From Natronocalculus amylovorans (GTDB lineage Archaea > Halobacteriota > Halobacteria > Halobacteriales > Haloferacaceae): a stretch of 64,000 nt of DNA. The position numbers and the translations under genes were made by a program. The stretch covers positions 558,001 to 622,000 of the forward strand of contig NZ_JAKRVX010000002.1 in NCBI RefSeq assembly GCF_023638035.1, read 5' to 3'. The notes under the pieces are model-generated. The model saw only the letters and a list, made by a program, of their open reading frames with translations. It searched no databases and was not told the origin of the DNA. Positions 19,791 through 30,965 of this stretch are shown piece after piece (within the stretch, counting starts at the first letter, position 1; every line of letters starts with the position of its first letter).

Positions 19791-20969
19791 ATGACCGCGT
19801 TGGAGTTTGATATTATTTCGGAGGAGGCGATCCGATCGGGTCGTGCAACCGATGCGTATTTCGATCGCACACAAGAAACGCTCGAACACGCCGGAAAGAA
19901 CCCACACGTCGTCGCGGAGGTGACTGCCGATCAGTTTCCGGATGGGGAGTTCGAGCTCTTGGCAGGCGTGAAAGACGTAGCCGCACTGCTTGCAGGCCAT
20001 GCGGTCGATGTCGATGCTATACAAGAAGGGCGGCTTTTCGATGGCGGGCCAGTGATGCGGATCGAAGGCCCGTATCTTGAATTTGCACGGCTTGAGACCT
20101 CATTACTCGGCTTTCTCTCGCATGCGTCCGGAATTGCAACCGAGGCACTGAAGATCAGACAGGCCGCACCTGAGACCTCAATCCTCTCATTTGGTGCGAG
20201 ACACGTTCACCCGTCGATCGCGGCGGTCGTCGAGCGTGGGGCGCTCATCGCAGGACTTGATGGATTCTCACACGTTGCCGCAGGCGATCTACTCGGGAAG
20301 AACGCAAGCGGAACAATGCCGCACGCGCTACTGCTTGCATTCGGACGCGGCAATCAGGAAGCAGCATGGACGGCATTTGATGCGGCGGTTGACGCGGAAG
20401 CACCACGCATTGCGCTGTGTGATACCTTTTCGGATGAGAAAGATGAGGTGCTTCGAGCAGCAGCGACGCTTGGCGATCGGCTCGACGGCGTCCGTCTCGA
20501 TACAACAGGCTCACGCCGAGGTGATTTTGCACACATTATCCGTGAAGTTCGGTGGGAGCTTGACGCACATGGCTACGAGGATGTTGAAATTTTTGTCAGT
20601 GGTGGGCTTGGTGTCTCGGATCTTCGAGCACTCCGAGAGCTTGTAGATGGATTCGGGGTTGGCTCTGCGATCTCGAATGCCGATCCAGTAGACTTTGCAC
20701 TTGATATCGTTGAGATTGATGGCGAACCGATCGCAAAACGTGGTAAACTCTCAGGGGTCAAAGAAGTGTACCGAACCCGTGAGGGAGAACATTATGTCGG
20801 TCTTCGTGGCCGACCGGGGCCAACAGATAGCGAACTGCTGTTGAAACCGCTGATTCGAGACGGTGAGGTTCTCGATCGAGCCTCATTTTCGGTTGATGCA
20901 GCGGCGGATCGTGCTGCATACGATGCTGAAAAAACAGGGTTTGGCACTAAAACCGATACCAATCGATAA
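19791..20969 (+). CDS. pncB: Nicotinate phosphoribosyltransferase
   Basis: 392 residues, the length of the archaeal type. It makes nicotinate mononucleotide from nicotinate and PRPP in NAD salvage. Visible signatures are the start FDIISEEAIRSGRATDAYFDRT, SFGARHVHPSIAAVVERGALIAGLDGFSHVAAGDLLG in the middle and VRLDTTGSRRGDF followed by IFVSGGLGVSDLRAL (phosphate-binding barrel). The start ATG is at the end of the origin repeat array, 55 bp after the last core. An isochorismatase-family gene lies 6 kb away but is not linked to it. Confidence 0.9.
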   Translation: MTALEFDIISEEAIRSGRATDAYFDRTQETLEHAGKNPHVVAEVTADQFPDGEFELLAGVKDVAALLAGHAVDVDAIQEGRLFDGGPVMRIEGPYLEFARLETSLLGFLSHASGIATEALKIRQAAPETSILSFGARHVHPSIAAVVERGALIAGLDGFSHVAAGDLLGKNASGTMPHALLLAFGRGNQEAAWTAFDAAVDAEAPRIALCDTFSDEKDEVLRAAATLGDRLDGVRLDTTGSRRGDFAHIIREVRWELDAHGYEDVEIFVSGGLGVSDLRALRELVDGFGVGSAISNADPVDFALDIVEIDGEPIAKRGKLSGVKEVYRTREGEHYVGLRGRPGPTDSELLLKPLIRDGEVLDRASFSVDAAADRAAYDAEKTGFGTKTDTNR

Positions 20970-20977
20970 ATTCGTAT

Positions 20978-21580
20978 TTAAACTGCTTCGACGCTTCCGT
21001 GATCAAGACGTTCACGGAAAACTTGTCCTTCAAACAGCGTCACCAGTGTATCATCATCCTGCCATGCAAGCGGTGAGAGACCGGCTTTTCTGCAGGCACG
21101 AGAGAGGAACTTTTCTTTGCTCCAGTTGTTTTCAACAGCGAGCATCGGGTACAGAGAGACATGTTTGTTACCGGCGTCGATCGTGATCCCATGCGTTCCA
21201 ATCTCTAACTCTTCGAGTGGATCGCTTGTAATGACCGTGTTGCAGACGATACACACCGAAATGAGCAGGTCGTCAAGTTCGTTTGTGGTTACCTCGCTGC
21301 CTGCAGAGTCTGCGGATGCTGCTTTAATTGCAGCATCGACAATTCCGTGCCCGAGTTGGTCGTTCCACTGAACAGAGCCAGCACAGCCGCGCAAGCGCCC
21401 CATCCCACGCCGAGATTGGAGCCGAACGAATGCACCGGTTCGTTCGTAGAACATCTCACGCATACTTCCCGGCTGTTCACGTTGTCCGTGACGGACGTAT
21501 GATTCGACGGCTTCCCGCGCTAATTCGACCGATCTGACACCGTCATCATAAGAGAGATGAACAGCCTGGGCCTTCGACAT
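20978..21580 (-). CDS. AMMECR1-domain protein
   Basis: 200 residues from ATG 21580 (MSKAQAVHLSYDDG). The hallmark LRGCAGS (LRGCIG in most members) sits near residue 85 within RLQSRRGMGRLRGCAGSVQW. The rest matches the TIGR00296 / AMMECR1 family: LEELEIGTHGITIDAGNKHVSLYPMLAVENNWSKEKFLSRACRKAGL. The family's biochemical role is not established, though it occurs with radical-SAM AmmeMemoRadiSam proteins in many archaea. Convergent with pncB. Confidence 0.88.
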   Translation of the reverse strand: MSKAQAVHLSYDDGVRSVELAREAVESYVRHGQREQPGSMREMFYERTGAFVRLQSRRGMGRLRGCAGSVQWNDQLGHGIVDAAIKAASADSAGSEVTTNELDDLLISVCIVCNTVITSDPLEELEIGTHGITIDAGNKHVSLYPMLAVENNWSKEKFLSRACRKAGLSPLAWQDDDTLVTLFEGQVFRERLDHGSVEAV

Positions 21581-21690
21581 ATAATAAAACATGACCTACC
21601 GGAACTTGAAGGCTTTCCTTTCATTTAAATACCCTCGGAGAGGAGAACGAATTTGACGGATCGAACGGCTTATTCAGCTACCCTAGCTAG

Positions 21691-21698
21691 ATTTATAT
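21691..21698 (+). promoter_or_regulatory. TATA box of the RNase P RNA gene
   Basis: ATTTATAT at this position lies just ahead of the RNase P RNA. The usual 25-27 bp spacing would put the transcript start near 21720, so the 5' end given for the RNA may be some bases too early. Confidence 0.5.
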
Positions 21699-21702
21699 GG
21701 CA

Positions 21703-22108
21703 GAGAGAGCTCGACTCCCGTGGACAATCTGTCCATGAGGAAAGTCCCCCCACCGTTCGAACAGGTGACCGGGTGTAAGCCCGGAGTCGGAGACGGCTGG
21801 CTCTGGAACAGAAACGAGACCACTCGATCTGACCGATGAGGTGTGCGAACGGACCCGTAAGGGAACGGAGATAACCCACCGAGGGCCGGGAGATGCCGCA
21901 TGGCATCTCCGTACGCGAACAGACACACCGTGTCTGTAAGCCGACGATCGAGAATGGATGGAACGGTGAATCCTCACTGGTGCAAGTCCGCGCTCGGTAT
22001 CACGGTTGATGCAATCAGCATCGATCGAGATACCAAGGTAGTTCGAACACGGCGACGGACGCTGAGCCGAATGTCGAGTTGAAACAGAAGGGGGCTTACT
22101 CCTCTCAG
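21703..22108 (+). ncRNA. rnpB: RNase P RNA (archaeal type A)
   Basis: The catalytic RNA that matures tRNA 5' ends. The universally conserved GAGGAAAGTCC (CR-I) is at 21737-21747 and its partner ACAGAAGGGGGCTTACT (CR-V) at 22084-22100. The specificity-domain marks AACAGAAACGAGACC and AACCCACCGAGGGCC are also present. A hairpin TGGACA-ATC-TGTCCA precedes CR-I, as P3 does in archaeal RNase P RNA. About 400 nt fits haloarchaea. Exact ends are estimated. A T-rich stretch (GGTTTTATATTT) after 22110 is a likely terminator. Confidence 0.93.
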
Positions 22109-22242
22109 CCGGTTTTATATTTGTGAGTTACAACAGACGCAAATACGGGCCTCGCAAGCACAAATTAATAACGTAGATCGTTAAATAGACGTCAAAAGTA
22201 ATAACAGCATTAAATAGGACTCCAGCTCAATTAATAATTACA

Positions 22243-22395
22243 ATGGCATACGCATGTTCAACCTGTGACGCGGAGTTTCGATCGGCAGCTGGCGTAACCC
22301 AACACGTTGCACTGCATCACAACACCTGTGCAGAGTGCAACGAAGCGTTTGATGATCTTGACGGACTCCGAGACCATATTCACGAATCTCACTAA
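22243..22395 (+). CDS. Small double C2H2 zinc-finger protein, 50 residues
   Basis: ATG 22243 to TAA 22395. The protein has two tandem C2H2-like fingers: CSTCDAEFRSAAGVTQHVALHH and, after three residues, CAECNEAFDDLDGLRDHIHESH. Each has Cys-x2-Cys, an aromatic and leucine core, and paired His. Haloarchaea have many such micro zinc-finger proteins, some needed for stress or biofilm phenotypes, but this one's function is unknown. It sits between rnpB and a HEAT-like gene, with an A/T-rich promoter (TTAAATAGG-like) ahead. Confidence 0.85.
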   Translation: MAYACSTCDAEFRSAAGVTQHVALHHNTCAECNEAFDDLDGLRDHIHESH

Positions 22396-22458
22396 ACGGG
22401 TCCATAGAATAGTTATTAATCCAAAACCTCTTTTTAATAGTAGTGCAAACGACGACTG

Positions 22459-22728
22459 ATGAGCGCATCACCACGATCGTCGTTTCAGAAAGCAGTTAGC
22501 AAACAAACCCCCGCACAGGCACGCGAAGATGCAATTAACCGGTTGATTGAGTCAGGAGCGACACGTGAACTCCGGACGATCGTGCTTGCAAGTGGGCTGG
22601 ATGCACGATTCCGTCGACAAGCGATTGACGGACTCGGGCGTGCCAACGGAACAGCAGCGCTTGAAATGCTTGCAGGCGATCGCAGCCTCCATCCGGTGCT
22701 TCGATCGCGCGCAAAAGAACTTCAATAA
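22459..22728 (+). CDS. Small helical (HEAT-like) conserved protein
   Basis: 89 residues, basic and helical. Residues 18-87 read like two or three short HEAT-type helices (AREDAINRLIESGATRELRTIVLASGLDARFRRQAIDGLGRANGTAALEML). It lies 78 bp upstream of the Nog1-like GTPase on the same strand, so a ribosome-linked role is possible but only inferred. A CTTTTTAATAG element about 28 bp ahead of the ATG looks like a TATA box. Confidence 0.7.
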   Translation: MSASPRSSFQKAVSKQTPAQAREDAINRLIESGATRELRTIVLASGLDARFRRQAIDGLGRANGTAALEMLAGDRSLHPVLRSRAKELQ

Positions 22729-22806
22729 GCGAAGACTGCGAGAACGACCCACACAGCACGGGTGAAACGGACGGGCTTTTATCCGCGGCCCGAGTAGAAT
22801 CGGGAA

Positions 22807-23784
22807 ATGATTTTTGAGAATCTTCCGACGACACCGCGATCGGAGGAACTCATCGACAAGGCATTCTCGCGGGCTGCTCGCGCCGGTAACGCAAAGAGCG
22901 GCCTTGAGGCCCAACAGTCGATGCTAACGATCGCGGTCAACATCCTCTCGGATAACCTCCAAAACGTTGTGACCGCATGGCCGGATTTTGACACTGTCGA
23001 TCCATTCTACTACGAGCTTGCCGATGCAGTCGTAAGCGTCGATGAAGTCCGAATGAGTCTCTCCGAGATTCAGTGGGCAAGTCGTCAGATCCGAAAGATT
23101 GGCAGCGAGTACCAACCAAAACTCCGGAAAACTGACCCAGACCTTGCAAAAAAACACCGAAAACAGGCGTTTGCACGGATGGCAGACATTGTTGAGGAGG
23201 TCGAAGACGATCTGCTTCGGGTCGGGGCTGCACGAGATGATCTCAAAGGGATTCCGGATATCCGCCCGGATGAGCCTGCGATCGTCGTTGCTGGCTACCC
23301 AAACGTTGGCAAATCCTCGTTCGTGAATATGGTTACCCGAGCATCAAACGAGATTGCAGAGTATCCATTCACCACAAGAGGAGTGCAAATCGGCCACTTT
23401 GAGCGCGATCGAGTTCGGTACCAAATCATCGACACGCCGGGATTGCTCGATCGACCCGAAGAAGACCGAAACAATATCGAACGGCAAGCAGTGAGTGCCC
23501 TTGAACACCTCGCAGATGCCGTGCTGTTTGTCGTTGATCCATCCGGCAACTGTGGCTACCCACTAAACGTACAGCTTGAACTTCGAGATGCGGTCAAAGA
23601 GCGATTCGAAGGACGTGACATTCCGGTGTTGACGATCGCAAACAAAAGCGACCAGTCAACTGATGTCGAGGCGGATGCATACATGAGCGTCACGAAAAAC
23701 GACGGTGTTGACGCTGTGCTTGATATGGCGGTCACTGCCGTTGGGTTTGAGCCTGACCTCCCAACCCGTGGCGATAACGAATAG
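22807..23784 (+). CDS. Nog1-like ribosome-assembly GTPase
   Basis: 325 residues. The N-terminal 150 residues form the helical bundle of the NOG1 family. The G domain has VAGYPNVGKSSFVN (G1), EIAEYPFTTRGVQIGHF (G2), IIDTPGLLDRPEEDRNNIERQA (G3) and TIANKSDQ (G4). By family, it helps large-subunit assembly. The start ATG is directly before IFENLPTTPRSEELIDKAFSRA, the conserved beginning of archaeal members. The upstream small helical gene may be co-transcribed. Confidence 0.92.
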   Translation: MIFENLPTTPRSEELIDKAFSRAARAGNAKSGLEAQQSMLTIAVNILSDNLQNVVTAWPDFDTVDPFYYELADAVVSVDEVRMSLSEIQWASRQIRKIGSEYQPKLRKTDPDLAKKHRKQAFARMADIVEEVEDDLLRVGAARDDLKGIPDIRPDEPAIVVAGYPNVGKSSFVNMVTRASNEIAEYPFTTRGVQIGHFERDRVRYQIIDTPGLLDRPEEDRNNIERQAVSALEHLADAVLFVVDPSGNCGYPLNVQLELRDAVKERFEGRDIPVLTIANKSDQSTDVEADAYMSVTKNDGVDAVLDMAVTAVGFEPDLPTRGDNE

Positions 23785-23798
23785 CGATCGGCTCAATA

Positions 23799-25376
23799 CT
23801 AGTCCGCCTTTTTAGGTACCGTTTCGGCTTGCTTCACATTTGCACCGCTCTCGGCGACGACCGTATCTACTTGGTCAAGTGCCGCTGAGTCATCCGAATC
23901 GAGCTTGAACGAATCCAGCAGTTCGTACAGCGAATCGCTTAGCGTGCTCAGATGTTCTGCTTGGCGAGTGACGTTTGCAGTTGCTTCGGTTTGTTCGTCA
24001 GTGCTTGCGGCAATCTGGCTCGCAGAGCTTGCAAGCTCTTCGCTCATACTTGAGAACTCATCAACGATCGCTTCAAGATCATGGATACCGCTTGCCTGTT
24101 GATCAAGCGCGGCAGCAATCTCTTCGACCCCATCGTGAGCCTCGTCCGATCGGCACTCAATTGTTTCAAGATCCGTATCAACTTCTCGGACAAGTGCGGC
24201 TCCATCGTCAATCCGATCGGTTGCGAGACGTGCAGTTGAAACGACGTTATCAGTTTGGTGTGTGACATCTTCAACGAGTGCCTCTATCTCTTCAGCAGAG
24301 GACTTGGTTTCTGTGGCCAATGATTTGACCTCATCTGCAACAACCGCAAACCCAGCACCATCAGTATCAGCGCGTGCGGCTTCGATCGATGCATTGAGCG
24401 CAAGAATATTCGTCTGGTCAGCGATGTCTGTAATGACAGAGACAATATCAGATACCTCGTCCATACGGCGTGCAAGCGCTTCAATTTCGTTTGTCACCTC
24501 GCGCGTTGTGCTAGTTGCCTCTTCAATCTCTGACACAGCTTCATCGACTGTTGCTGCGACAACATCCGACTTCTGTGCGGTATCTTCCGAGACCGTTGCG
24601 ATCTGCTCACTGGTGGCTGTGATCTCTTCGATTGAGGTTGAAATGTCTGTCACCGTGTTGGTTGCAGTTTCTGCCTGCTGAGCAACTGTATCTGACATCG
24701 TCGCGATCTCATCGGCAGAATGGCCAAGCTCATTCACTGCGGTTGTGGTTTCTTCGGTTGTACTACCAAGGTCTGCACTCATTGCAGAGAGATCTTCGGC
24801 TTGCTCATCCATCGAATCAAGCGCACGTCTAAAGCGCTCAATAACGAGTTCCAGCTCTGCACCGATTTTTGTGCACGAATCGTGTGCCGCAAGAACCGCT
24901 TCATTCTCCGTCTCGGGTGTGGTAATATCTGCGGTTGCAGTGAGGTCACCGGTTGCAAGCTTCGAGAGCGTCTCACGAAGTTCTCCGATCGCTTGCGTCT
25001 GGTATGCTAACAGCGCGTCAAGCTCTTGATCTACGGTGTCATCTGAGACAGGCTCAAACGATTCGAGGACACCTGCAGGGTCATCGGCCGTCGTCGAAAG
25101 TTCAGTTCGGTCATACGTAACCACGCCCGTGTACGTGCCGATCGTCATGTGGCCCTCTCCTTGGAGATCGGATTGCGATGGGAACGAATAGGAATCAGGA
25201 AGCGTCGATCGGTGCTCGTCGGTGGGGTCAAATTCATAGTTTGAGACAAAGCTACTATTGACCGCAATAATTAAATCATCAGTGCCAACTACAAGCGCTG
25301 GCCGATCAAGCACCTGCACCACCGTGTGAAGCGGTACGCCCGGTTTCCTATCCGAGAATGCCCCAAAGAGAGCCAT
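23799..25376 (-). CDS. Soluble (cytoplasmic) chemotaxis transducer
   Basis: 525 residues from ATG 25376 ([19 protein letters not shown]). A longer frame to 25466 exists, but a TATA-like AAGTATTAACC lies about 30 bp before 25376. There is no membrane helix. Residues 15-110 look like a PAS-type sensor ([25 protein letters not shown]). A short HAMP-like helix pair follows, then the signalling coiled coil with tip [26 protein letters not shown]. It should sense an internal signal and feed CheA. Convergent with the Nog1-like GTPase gene. Confidence 0.9.
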   Translation of the reverse strand: MALFGAFSDRKPGVPLHTVVQVLDRPALVVGTDDLIIAVNSSFVSNYEFDPTDEHRSTLPDSYSFPSQSDLQGEGHMTIGTYTGVVTYDRTELSTTADDPAGVLESFEPVSDDTVDQELDALLAYQTQAIGELRETLSKLATGDLTATADITTPETENEAVLAAHDSCTKIGAELELVIERFRRALDSMDEQAEDLSAMSADLGSTTEETTTAVNELGHSADEIATMSDTVAQQAETATNTVTDISTSIEEITATSEQIATVSEDTAQKSDVVAATVDEAVSEIEEATSTTREVTNEIEALARRMDEVSDIVSVITDIADQTNILALNASIEAARADTDGAGFAVVADEVKSLATETKSSAEEIEALVEDVTHQTDNVVSTARLATDRIDDGAALVREVDTDLETIECRSDEAHDGVEEIAAALDQQASGIHDLEAIVDEFSSMSEELASSASQIAASTDEQTEATANVTRQAEHLSTLSDSLYELLDSFKLDSDDSAALDQVDTVVAESGANVKQAETVPKKAD

Positions 25377-25514
25377 AACAAATTGAAGTGGTGAGGTTGA
25401 TTGGTTAATACTTGTGGTGAAGGAATCATTTGTGATAACCAACCAATAATTAACAATAATCAGCAATATACTGGTATTTTGTAAATTATTTTTAGCCGAT
25501 TCGTTTACAAAAGT

Positions 25515-26813
25515 CTAGGCGCGCTCCGTCTGGAGATACCGAACTTCGACCGAAACGGTGTGGCCAGTTCGATCGGAAATTCGCTGTGCAAGCTGCTGTG
25601 CAAGGCCAGGTTCAGGATCTCCATCGCTTGTTGCGACTGTGACCGTGATGCTGCTTGGTTCACGTGGATACATCCCATCGGTACGTCTGACGGACAGCTC
25701 AACCAATGTTGCATCGCCATACTGTGGCTCCTCTAACTCGCCAACGATTGTCGCTCGGATCTCTTGTTCAGTCACTGAGGCAGTGTAGGTATCATACGTC
25801 ACCCCGCCAAGCACTGCTGTAAGTGCAAGAATCCCAACTGCGAGCATGGTAACCCGTTTGATTGTTGCTTCTCGTGCGTTTTTCGATTGAAACCACTGCT
25901 CAGGTTGGTACCCACTGTACCACAACACGACCAAGGCTGCAAGATTGATCGAGAGCACATTCACTGAGACGAGAACAAATGCGCCAATCGCAAGCATTGG
26001 AATAGCATACGCAATACCAATCCCGACCGCTGCAGCCGGTGGTATCAATGCAACGGCGATCATCACTCCAACGAGTGCGGTCGAGACACCGGTTGTGAGA
26101 CTAATAATTCCGGCGACACCAGCTCCAAGTGCAACCGCAAGCACAAGCACGTTCGGTTCAAGCCGCTCAGAAACTTGAGACAGTGACAGTGGATCTAACC
26201 CGGGCGGGACAAGATTACCAAACCGGAGGAACGCTGCAAAAACGGCAGCACTCGCGATTGCAAGTCCCACACCAAGTATCTGCATTTTGACACCACGACG
26301 AAACAGTTTCTCATCATTCACAACGGTCCCCACACTGGCAGCCATTGCCGGACCGATGAGGGGTGCAATCACCATCGATCCGACGACTGTTGCCGCAGAA
26401 TCCAACAGCAAGCCAGCAGTTGCGATTACCGAACTTACGATCGTCATGATGACGTATGTGTTGAAGTTTGAGGCTAATCCCTCGGCTTTTGTTTGCAGTT
26501 CCTCTCTTGCGATCGTCTCATCGGAGGGGCGCTCCGTTTCGTACTCATCTTTGAGTTTTTCAAACCGACGTGAAAGAACCGTTTCGGCAGCGACAATGAC
26601 TGTATACGTCTGTTCATCAATACCAACGTCACGGAGTTCCCCGATCACATGCTCAACTGCACCCGTTGGAAGCGGGAATGTTACAACGGCGGTGAAATCA
26701 CGATTACTTGTCTCTTCAGTAACCGTATAATCAATCCCCTCATCATCAAGTACCCTCAGTACTGCCTGCCGTTTGCCAGTCGGGATAAGTACCTGTACTA
26801 ATCGCACACTCAA
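25515..26813 (-). CDS. TIGR00341 / DUF389 membrane protein
   Basis: 432 residues. The N-terminal 110 residues are soluble and ACT-like (MSVRLVQVLIPTGKRQAVLRVLDDEGIDY). Then come about 8 membrane helices with SSVIATAGLLLDSAATVVGSMVIAPLIGPAMAAS, the typical DUF389 block, followed by helices rich in Gly/Ala. The soluble C-terminal 80 residues contain a tandem of beta segments. The family's transport substrate is not known. It stands alone between the soluble transducer and a serine hydrolase, all on the minus strand. Confidence 0.88.
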   Translation of the reverse strand: MSVRLVQVLIPTGKRQAVLRVLDDEGIDYTVTEETSNRDFTAVVTFPLPTGAVEHVIGELRDVGIDEQTYTVIVAAETVLSRRFEKLKDEYETERPSDETIAREELQTKAEGLASNFNTYVIMTIVSSVIATAGLLLDSAATVVGSMVIAPLIGPAMAASVGTVVNDEKLFRRGVKMQILGVGLAIASAAVFAAFLRFGNLVPPGLDPLSLSQVSERLEPNVLVLAVALGAGVAGIISLTTGVSTALVGVMIAVALIPPAAAVGIGIAYAIPMLAIGAFVLVSVNVLSINLAALVVLWYSGYQPEQWFQSKNAREATIKRVTMLAVGILALTAVLGGVTYDTYTASVTEQEIRATIVGELEEPQYGDATLVELSVRRTDGMYPREPSSITVTVATSDGDPEPGLAQQLAQRISDRTGHTVSVEVRYLQTERA

Positions 26814-26854
26814 CTGTCGATCGAATAGCTGAAATAACCAATGGAAACCAGTGA

Positions 26855-28234
26855 TTACTGTTTATGTAGTCGGTTTCGATCGACAAAGAGATCCACGCCC
26901 TCGTCGTGACGAACGAACTCAACCGGTGCTGGCTGTCCTGGTTTCGGTGTCGTGAATGTGAGGCGATGAAGAGCCGGGTCGTCCGGAATGAGTGTGTACG
27001 TGTTGTCGATCGGCCCGATCGACAGTTCAAGTGAGAGCATTCCACCCTCTTCGGTAACGGTTGCGGTGGTGACCCCACGGTAGGCTTCGTACTCACCAAC
27101 GAGTTCTGTCACCCGGCTCCGGTAGCCGATCGCTGGAACCACATCCTGTGGCGCTTCGTCGAGCAATAATGCAACAATCCCCTGTCCAATCTCGGTTGGG
27201 TGAATCTCCGGCTGTGCCGCACACCCGAGCGCAAATCCAAGCCCATGTTCAGGCAGAAACCCGATCGCAGACGAAGATGTGAGAAGCGATCCACCATGCC
27301 CAATGACGGTTGTGCCAGCAATGTCGTGAATCGACCAGCCGTAGCCATATCCATCACCGTACCGAGGTAGTGGCTCAATATGTGCGCTGTGCGCCTGCCC
27401 AAGTAGGTCCTCGCTCACCAGTCGATCGCCATCGAAGACGCCACCGCCGAGATTGAATTGGAGGTAGTTTCCAAGATCCGCAGCCGAAGTGATCAACCCA
27501 CCAGGACCGTACGAAAGTTTGCGTGCAGGGAACGATGTCTCTGTAAACCCATCACCATCGTTTTCAAGCAGATATGGCGTTGCATGATCTTCGAGCGAGT
27601 CGTACGCGTCTGCATCGAATGTCGATCGATCCATCGACAGCGGTGTGAGTATCTCGTCTGTGACATACTGCTCAAACGGCTGCCCGGTGGCTGATTCGAC
27701 AGCGTGAGACAGCAGAATGTAGCCCGTATTGTTGTACATAAACCGGCTAAAAGAATGTTCATCTCGTTCATCGCCAACCCCGTTGATGTGATAGTAGAGA
27801 TCGTCCCTGTCACCCAACGGAACACCAACATCAGCCATTCCCGCCTGCCGGGCAAGCAGCACGGAGGACGTGCTCAATGATGGGATTCCAGAGCTGTGGC
27901 TGAGTAGCTCATGAATAGTTACTTCATCGGCACCGTCAAATGTGGCCTCGGTATGGGCTGCGATCGGGTCATCGAGTGACAGTTCGCCACGATCGACACA
28001 TTGTAAGATCGCAAGCGCCGTGAACGATTTTGTGACCGATGCAAAGCCATACAGTGTGTCCGGCGTTGCGGGGTTGTTTGTCGCAAGGTGTCTGGCTCCA
28101 TATCCGGATTGATAGAGGGTGTCGGTCTCGTTGACGATCGTCAAACTCGCACCCGGTGCGGCTGTGTCTGTCAGCCACTCGTAAATGAGTGCGTCGATCT
28201 GTTCGAGGGTATTTTTTGAAAGCGTCTCTGACAT
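26855..28234 (-). CDS. Beta-lactamase-fold serine hydrolase
   Basis: 459 residues. The class-C-like active site is present: SxxK in FASVTKSFTAL (about residue 68), YNN in SRFMYNNTGYILL and HGG in VIGHGGSLLTSSS. The C-terminal 100 residues form an extra beta-rich domain with GEYEAYRGVTTATVTEEGGML, common in Pab87-like peptidases. Such proteins are D-aminopeptidases or esterases in archaea, which lack murein. No signal peptide is visible, so it is probably cytoplasmic. Substrate unknown. Confidence 0.88.
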   Translation of the reverse strand: MSETLSKNTLEQIDALIYEWLTDTAAPGASLTIVNETDTLYQSGYGARHLATNNPATPDTLYGFASVTKSFTALAILQCVDRGELSLDDPIAAHTEATFDGADEVTIHELLSHSSGIPSLSTSSVLLARQAGMADVGVPLGDRDDLYYHINGVGDERDEHSFSRFMYNNTGYILLSHAVESATGQPFEQYVTDEILTPLSMDRSTFDADAYDSLEDHATPYLLENDGDGFTETSFPARKLSYGPGGLITSAADLGNYLQFNLGGGVFDGDRLVSEDLLGQAHSAHIEPLPRYGDGYGYGWSIHDIAGTTVIGHGGSLLTSSSAIGFLPEHGLGFALGCAAQPEIHPTEIGQGIVALLLDEAPQDVVPAIGYRSRVTELVGEYEAYRGVTTATVTEEGGMLSLELSIGPIDNTYTLIPDDPALHRLTFTTPKPGQPAPVEFVRHDEGVDLFVDRNRLHKQ

Positions 28235-28286
28235 GGCTCTCTCAACCCATGACGCGGTGAAAAACGTTCGTGAGCCGGCAGGGTGA

Positions 28287-29000
28287 TCAGGTGCTGTTTT
28301 GTTGTAATCGTTTCAAGATTGGAATTTCTTCGATCCGTTCTTTTGAGAGTAGGCCCCACGCAATCCCCGTTGGTTTCGATCGATCGCTCTCAACACGAAT
28401 GCGACGTTCAGGAGTGACAATCTCATCAAGCGGAACATCGTGTGCATCCCCACCACCAAGGTCGTCATAGACCTGACACTCATGAACCGTGCTCACAACA
28501 GTCGTGTCATCATCAACAAGTCCGCACTCCCGGAGGATTGCAAACTCAAGATCGCTGTAGCCTTCGCCTTTGCCGATCCGATCGCCAGCGGTACTACCAG
28601 CAACGCTCCCGGAGACAATCAGATCGATCGGCTCCATCTCGTCGGGAGACACTGGAACGCCAACTTCTGCTGAGCCGCCGATCGTCGTTGCATGGTTAAT
28701 ATCATCGATCTCATCGGGATCAAGTCGGAGGAAACACTTCTCATTCTTCAATCGAGGGACGGCCATGTAGATCGTCTTGCCAGTGCGGAGTGCGGCCCGT
28801 CGAACGGGGAGCTGTGGTGAATCCGGATTCGATTTAATGACGGCTGCATCCTGCCATGCGCCGATCGTGGACAGCCGGTCAGCGGCATCCGATGCCCCGT
28901 TGAAGTTCGGGATCCGGCCGTGTGGCGGGTAGGGAAACCGCGCTTCCCCGCTCTCTTCCAGTTCGTCCCAGACCGCCTCTCGGATGTCCTGTTTGTCCAT
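28287..29000 (-). CDS. 5-formyltetrahydrofolate cyclo-ligase family protein
   Basis: 237 residues from ATG 29000 ([33 protein letters not shown]). The phosphate-binding [24 protein letters not shown] block is diagnostic of the 5-FCL family. The family converts 5-formyl-THF to methenyl-THF with ATP. The archaeal branch is longer at the N-terminus than bacterial FAU1-type enzymes, and its exact activity is less certain. It is divergent from engB; the gap is only 57 bp. Confidence 0.87.
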   Translation of the reverse strand: MDKQDIREAVWDELEESGEARFPYPPHGRIPNFNGASDAADRLSTIGAWQDAAVIKSNPDSPQLPVRRAALRTGKTIYMAVPRLKNEKCFLRLDPDEIDDINHATTIGGSAEVGVPVSPDEMEPIDLIVSGSVAGSTAGDRIGKGEGYSDLEFAILRECGLVDDDTTVVSTVHECQVYDDLGGGDAHDVPLDEIVTPERRIRVESDRSKPTGIAWGLLSKERIEEIPILKRLQQNST

Positions 29001-29057
29001 ATCGATGCGAGGAGTGCGTCCCGTAAAGGGTATCCGACTGACGGGAGAAAGGCGAGT

Positions 29058-29684
29058 ATGTTCGAACACCGTCCAGACCGCGACGCAGAGATTATCCTCA
29101 TCGGGCGGTCAAACGTCGGCAAATCAACGCTCATGAGAGAGCTCACCGGCCACACATTCAGCACCGGTAAAAAGCCAGGCGTGACCCGAAAACCAAATCA
29201 CTACGATTGGAACGCAGAGAGTTTCATGTTCACCGATCTCCCCGGCTTTGGGTTCATGTCGGGTGTTGAAAAGGATATGCGAGAGGCAATTAAAACGGAT
29301 ATCGTCCACTATATTGAGGACAACGCTGAAAAAATCCTTGTTGGCGTACTTGTTGTCGATGGAAAAAGCGTGATCGACATTATCGATCGCCACACCAACA
29401 ACGACGAAATCCCACACGACGTTGAGATGTTCTACTTTCTCGAAGAGTTAGGGATTCCGGTTGTGGTTGCAGTCAATAAGATGGATAAAGTCGATGACAA
29501 AGACGAGCGTTTAGACGAGTTGTGCGATCGGCTTGGGCTGTATCCACCGTGGCAACAGTGGAGCGACGACACGATCGCGCCGATCACCGCAAAGCGTGGA
29601 CAGATAACGTCACTTCGCGAAGTGCTCAAACACCATCTCCACGAGGCGAAACGCGACGATCTACTTAAATTTGTCACAAAATAG
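29058..29684 (+). CDS. engB: EngB-type GTP-binding protein
   Basis: 208 residues from ATG 29058 ([31 protein letters not shown]). G motifs are GRSNVGKST (G1), [10 protein letters not shown] (G2), FTDLPGFGF (G3) and VAVNKMDKV (G4). The G2 loop and the spacing match the YihA/EngB subfamily, involved in ribosome assembly. The frame is open to 28920, but the extra N-terminus is unlike the family and overlaps the divergent gene. Confidence 0.9.
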   Translation: MFEHRPDRDAEIILIGRSNVGKSTLMRELTGHTFSTGKKPGVTRKPNHYDWNAESFMFTDLPGFGFMSGVEKDMREAIKTDIVHYIEDNAEKILVGVLVVDGKSVIDIIDRHTNNDEIPHDVEMFYFLEELGIPVVVAVNKMDKVDDKDERLDELCDRLGLYPPWQQWSDDTIAPITAKRGQITSLREVLKHHLHEAKRDDLLKFVTK

Positions 29685-29689
29685 CGTTG

Positions 29690-30625
<936 letters not shown>

Positions 30626-30667
30626 TCAGCCGCAACTCCATTGAACGTTTAGAAACTGGAAATTCGC

Positions 30668-30862
30668 TCACTCATCAGTATGGTGTTGAGTGGAGCGATC
30701 TTGCTGAGCACCTATGACCGCAGCGATGAGTAGTACAAGCCCTAATATGAGAACACCATACTGAACTACCCATGAAATGGTGTCTAACAGCAGCATGCCG
30801 ATCGTCACAAGTGAGAGCCCAACAACAAGTGGCGCAGTTGAGCTGGATCCCTGCGAAGCCAT
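30668..30862 (-). CDS. Small two-helix membrane protein
   Basis: 64 residues from ATG 30862 (MASQGSSSTAPLVVGLSLVTIGMLLLDTISWVVQYGVLILGLVLLIAAVIGA). Two hydrophobic helices are joined by a short turn, and the tail is polar and charged. An AATTATT element about 25 bp ahead of the ATG fits a promoter. The longer upstream frame lacks support. No known function. Confidence 0.65.
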   Translation of the reverse strand: MASQGSSSTAPLVVGLSLVTIGMLLLDTISWVVQYGVLILGLVLLIAAVIGAQQDRSTQHHTDE

Positions 30863-30965
30863 ATCAAAAGCATTCAACGGCACAATAATTGCTTTTTGCC
30901 TGTCACGAGTTAGGAATCGAACCAAGAGTAGTATGAAGAGGGCGGTCTGATCAGATCAACGGGTG

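Noticed and set aside
21670..21977. Several overlapping minus-strand frames of 78-94 codons
   Set aside because: They are antisense to RNase P RNA, whose conserved blocks are clear.
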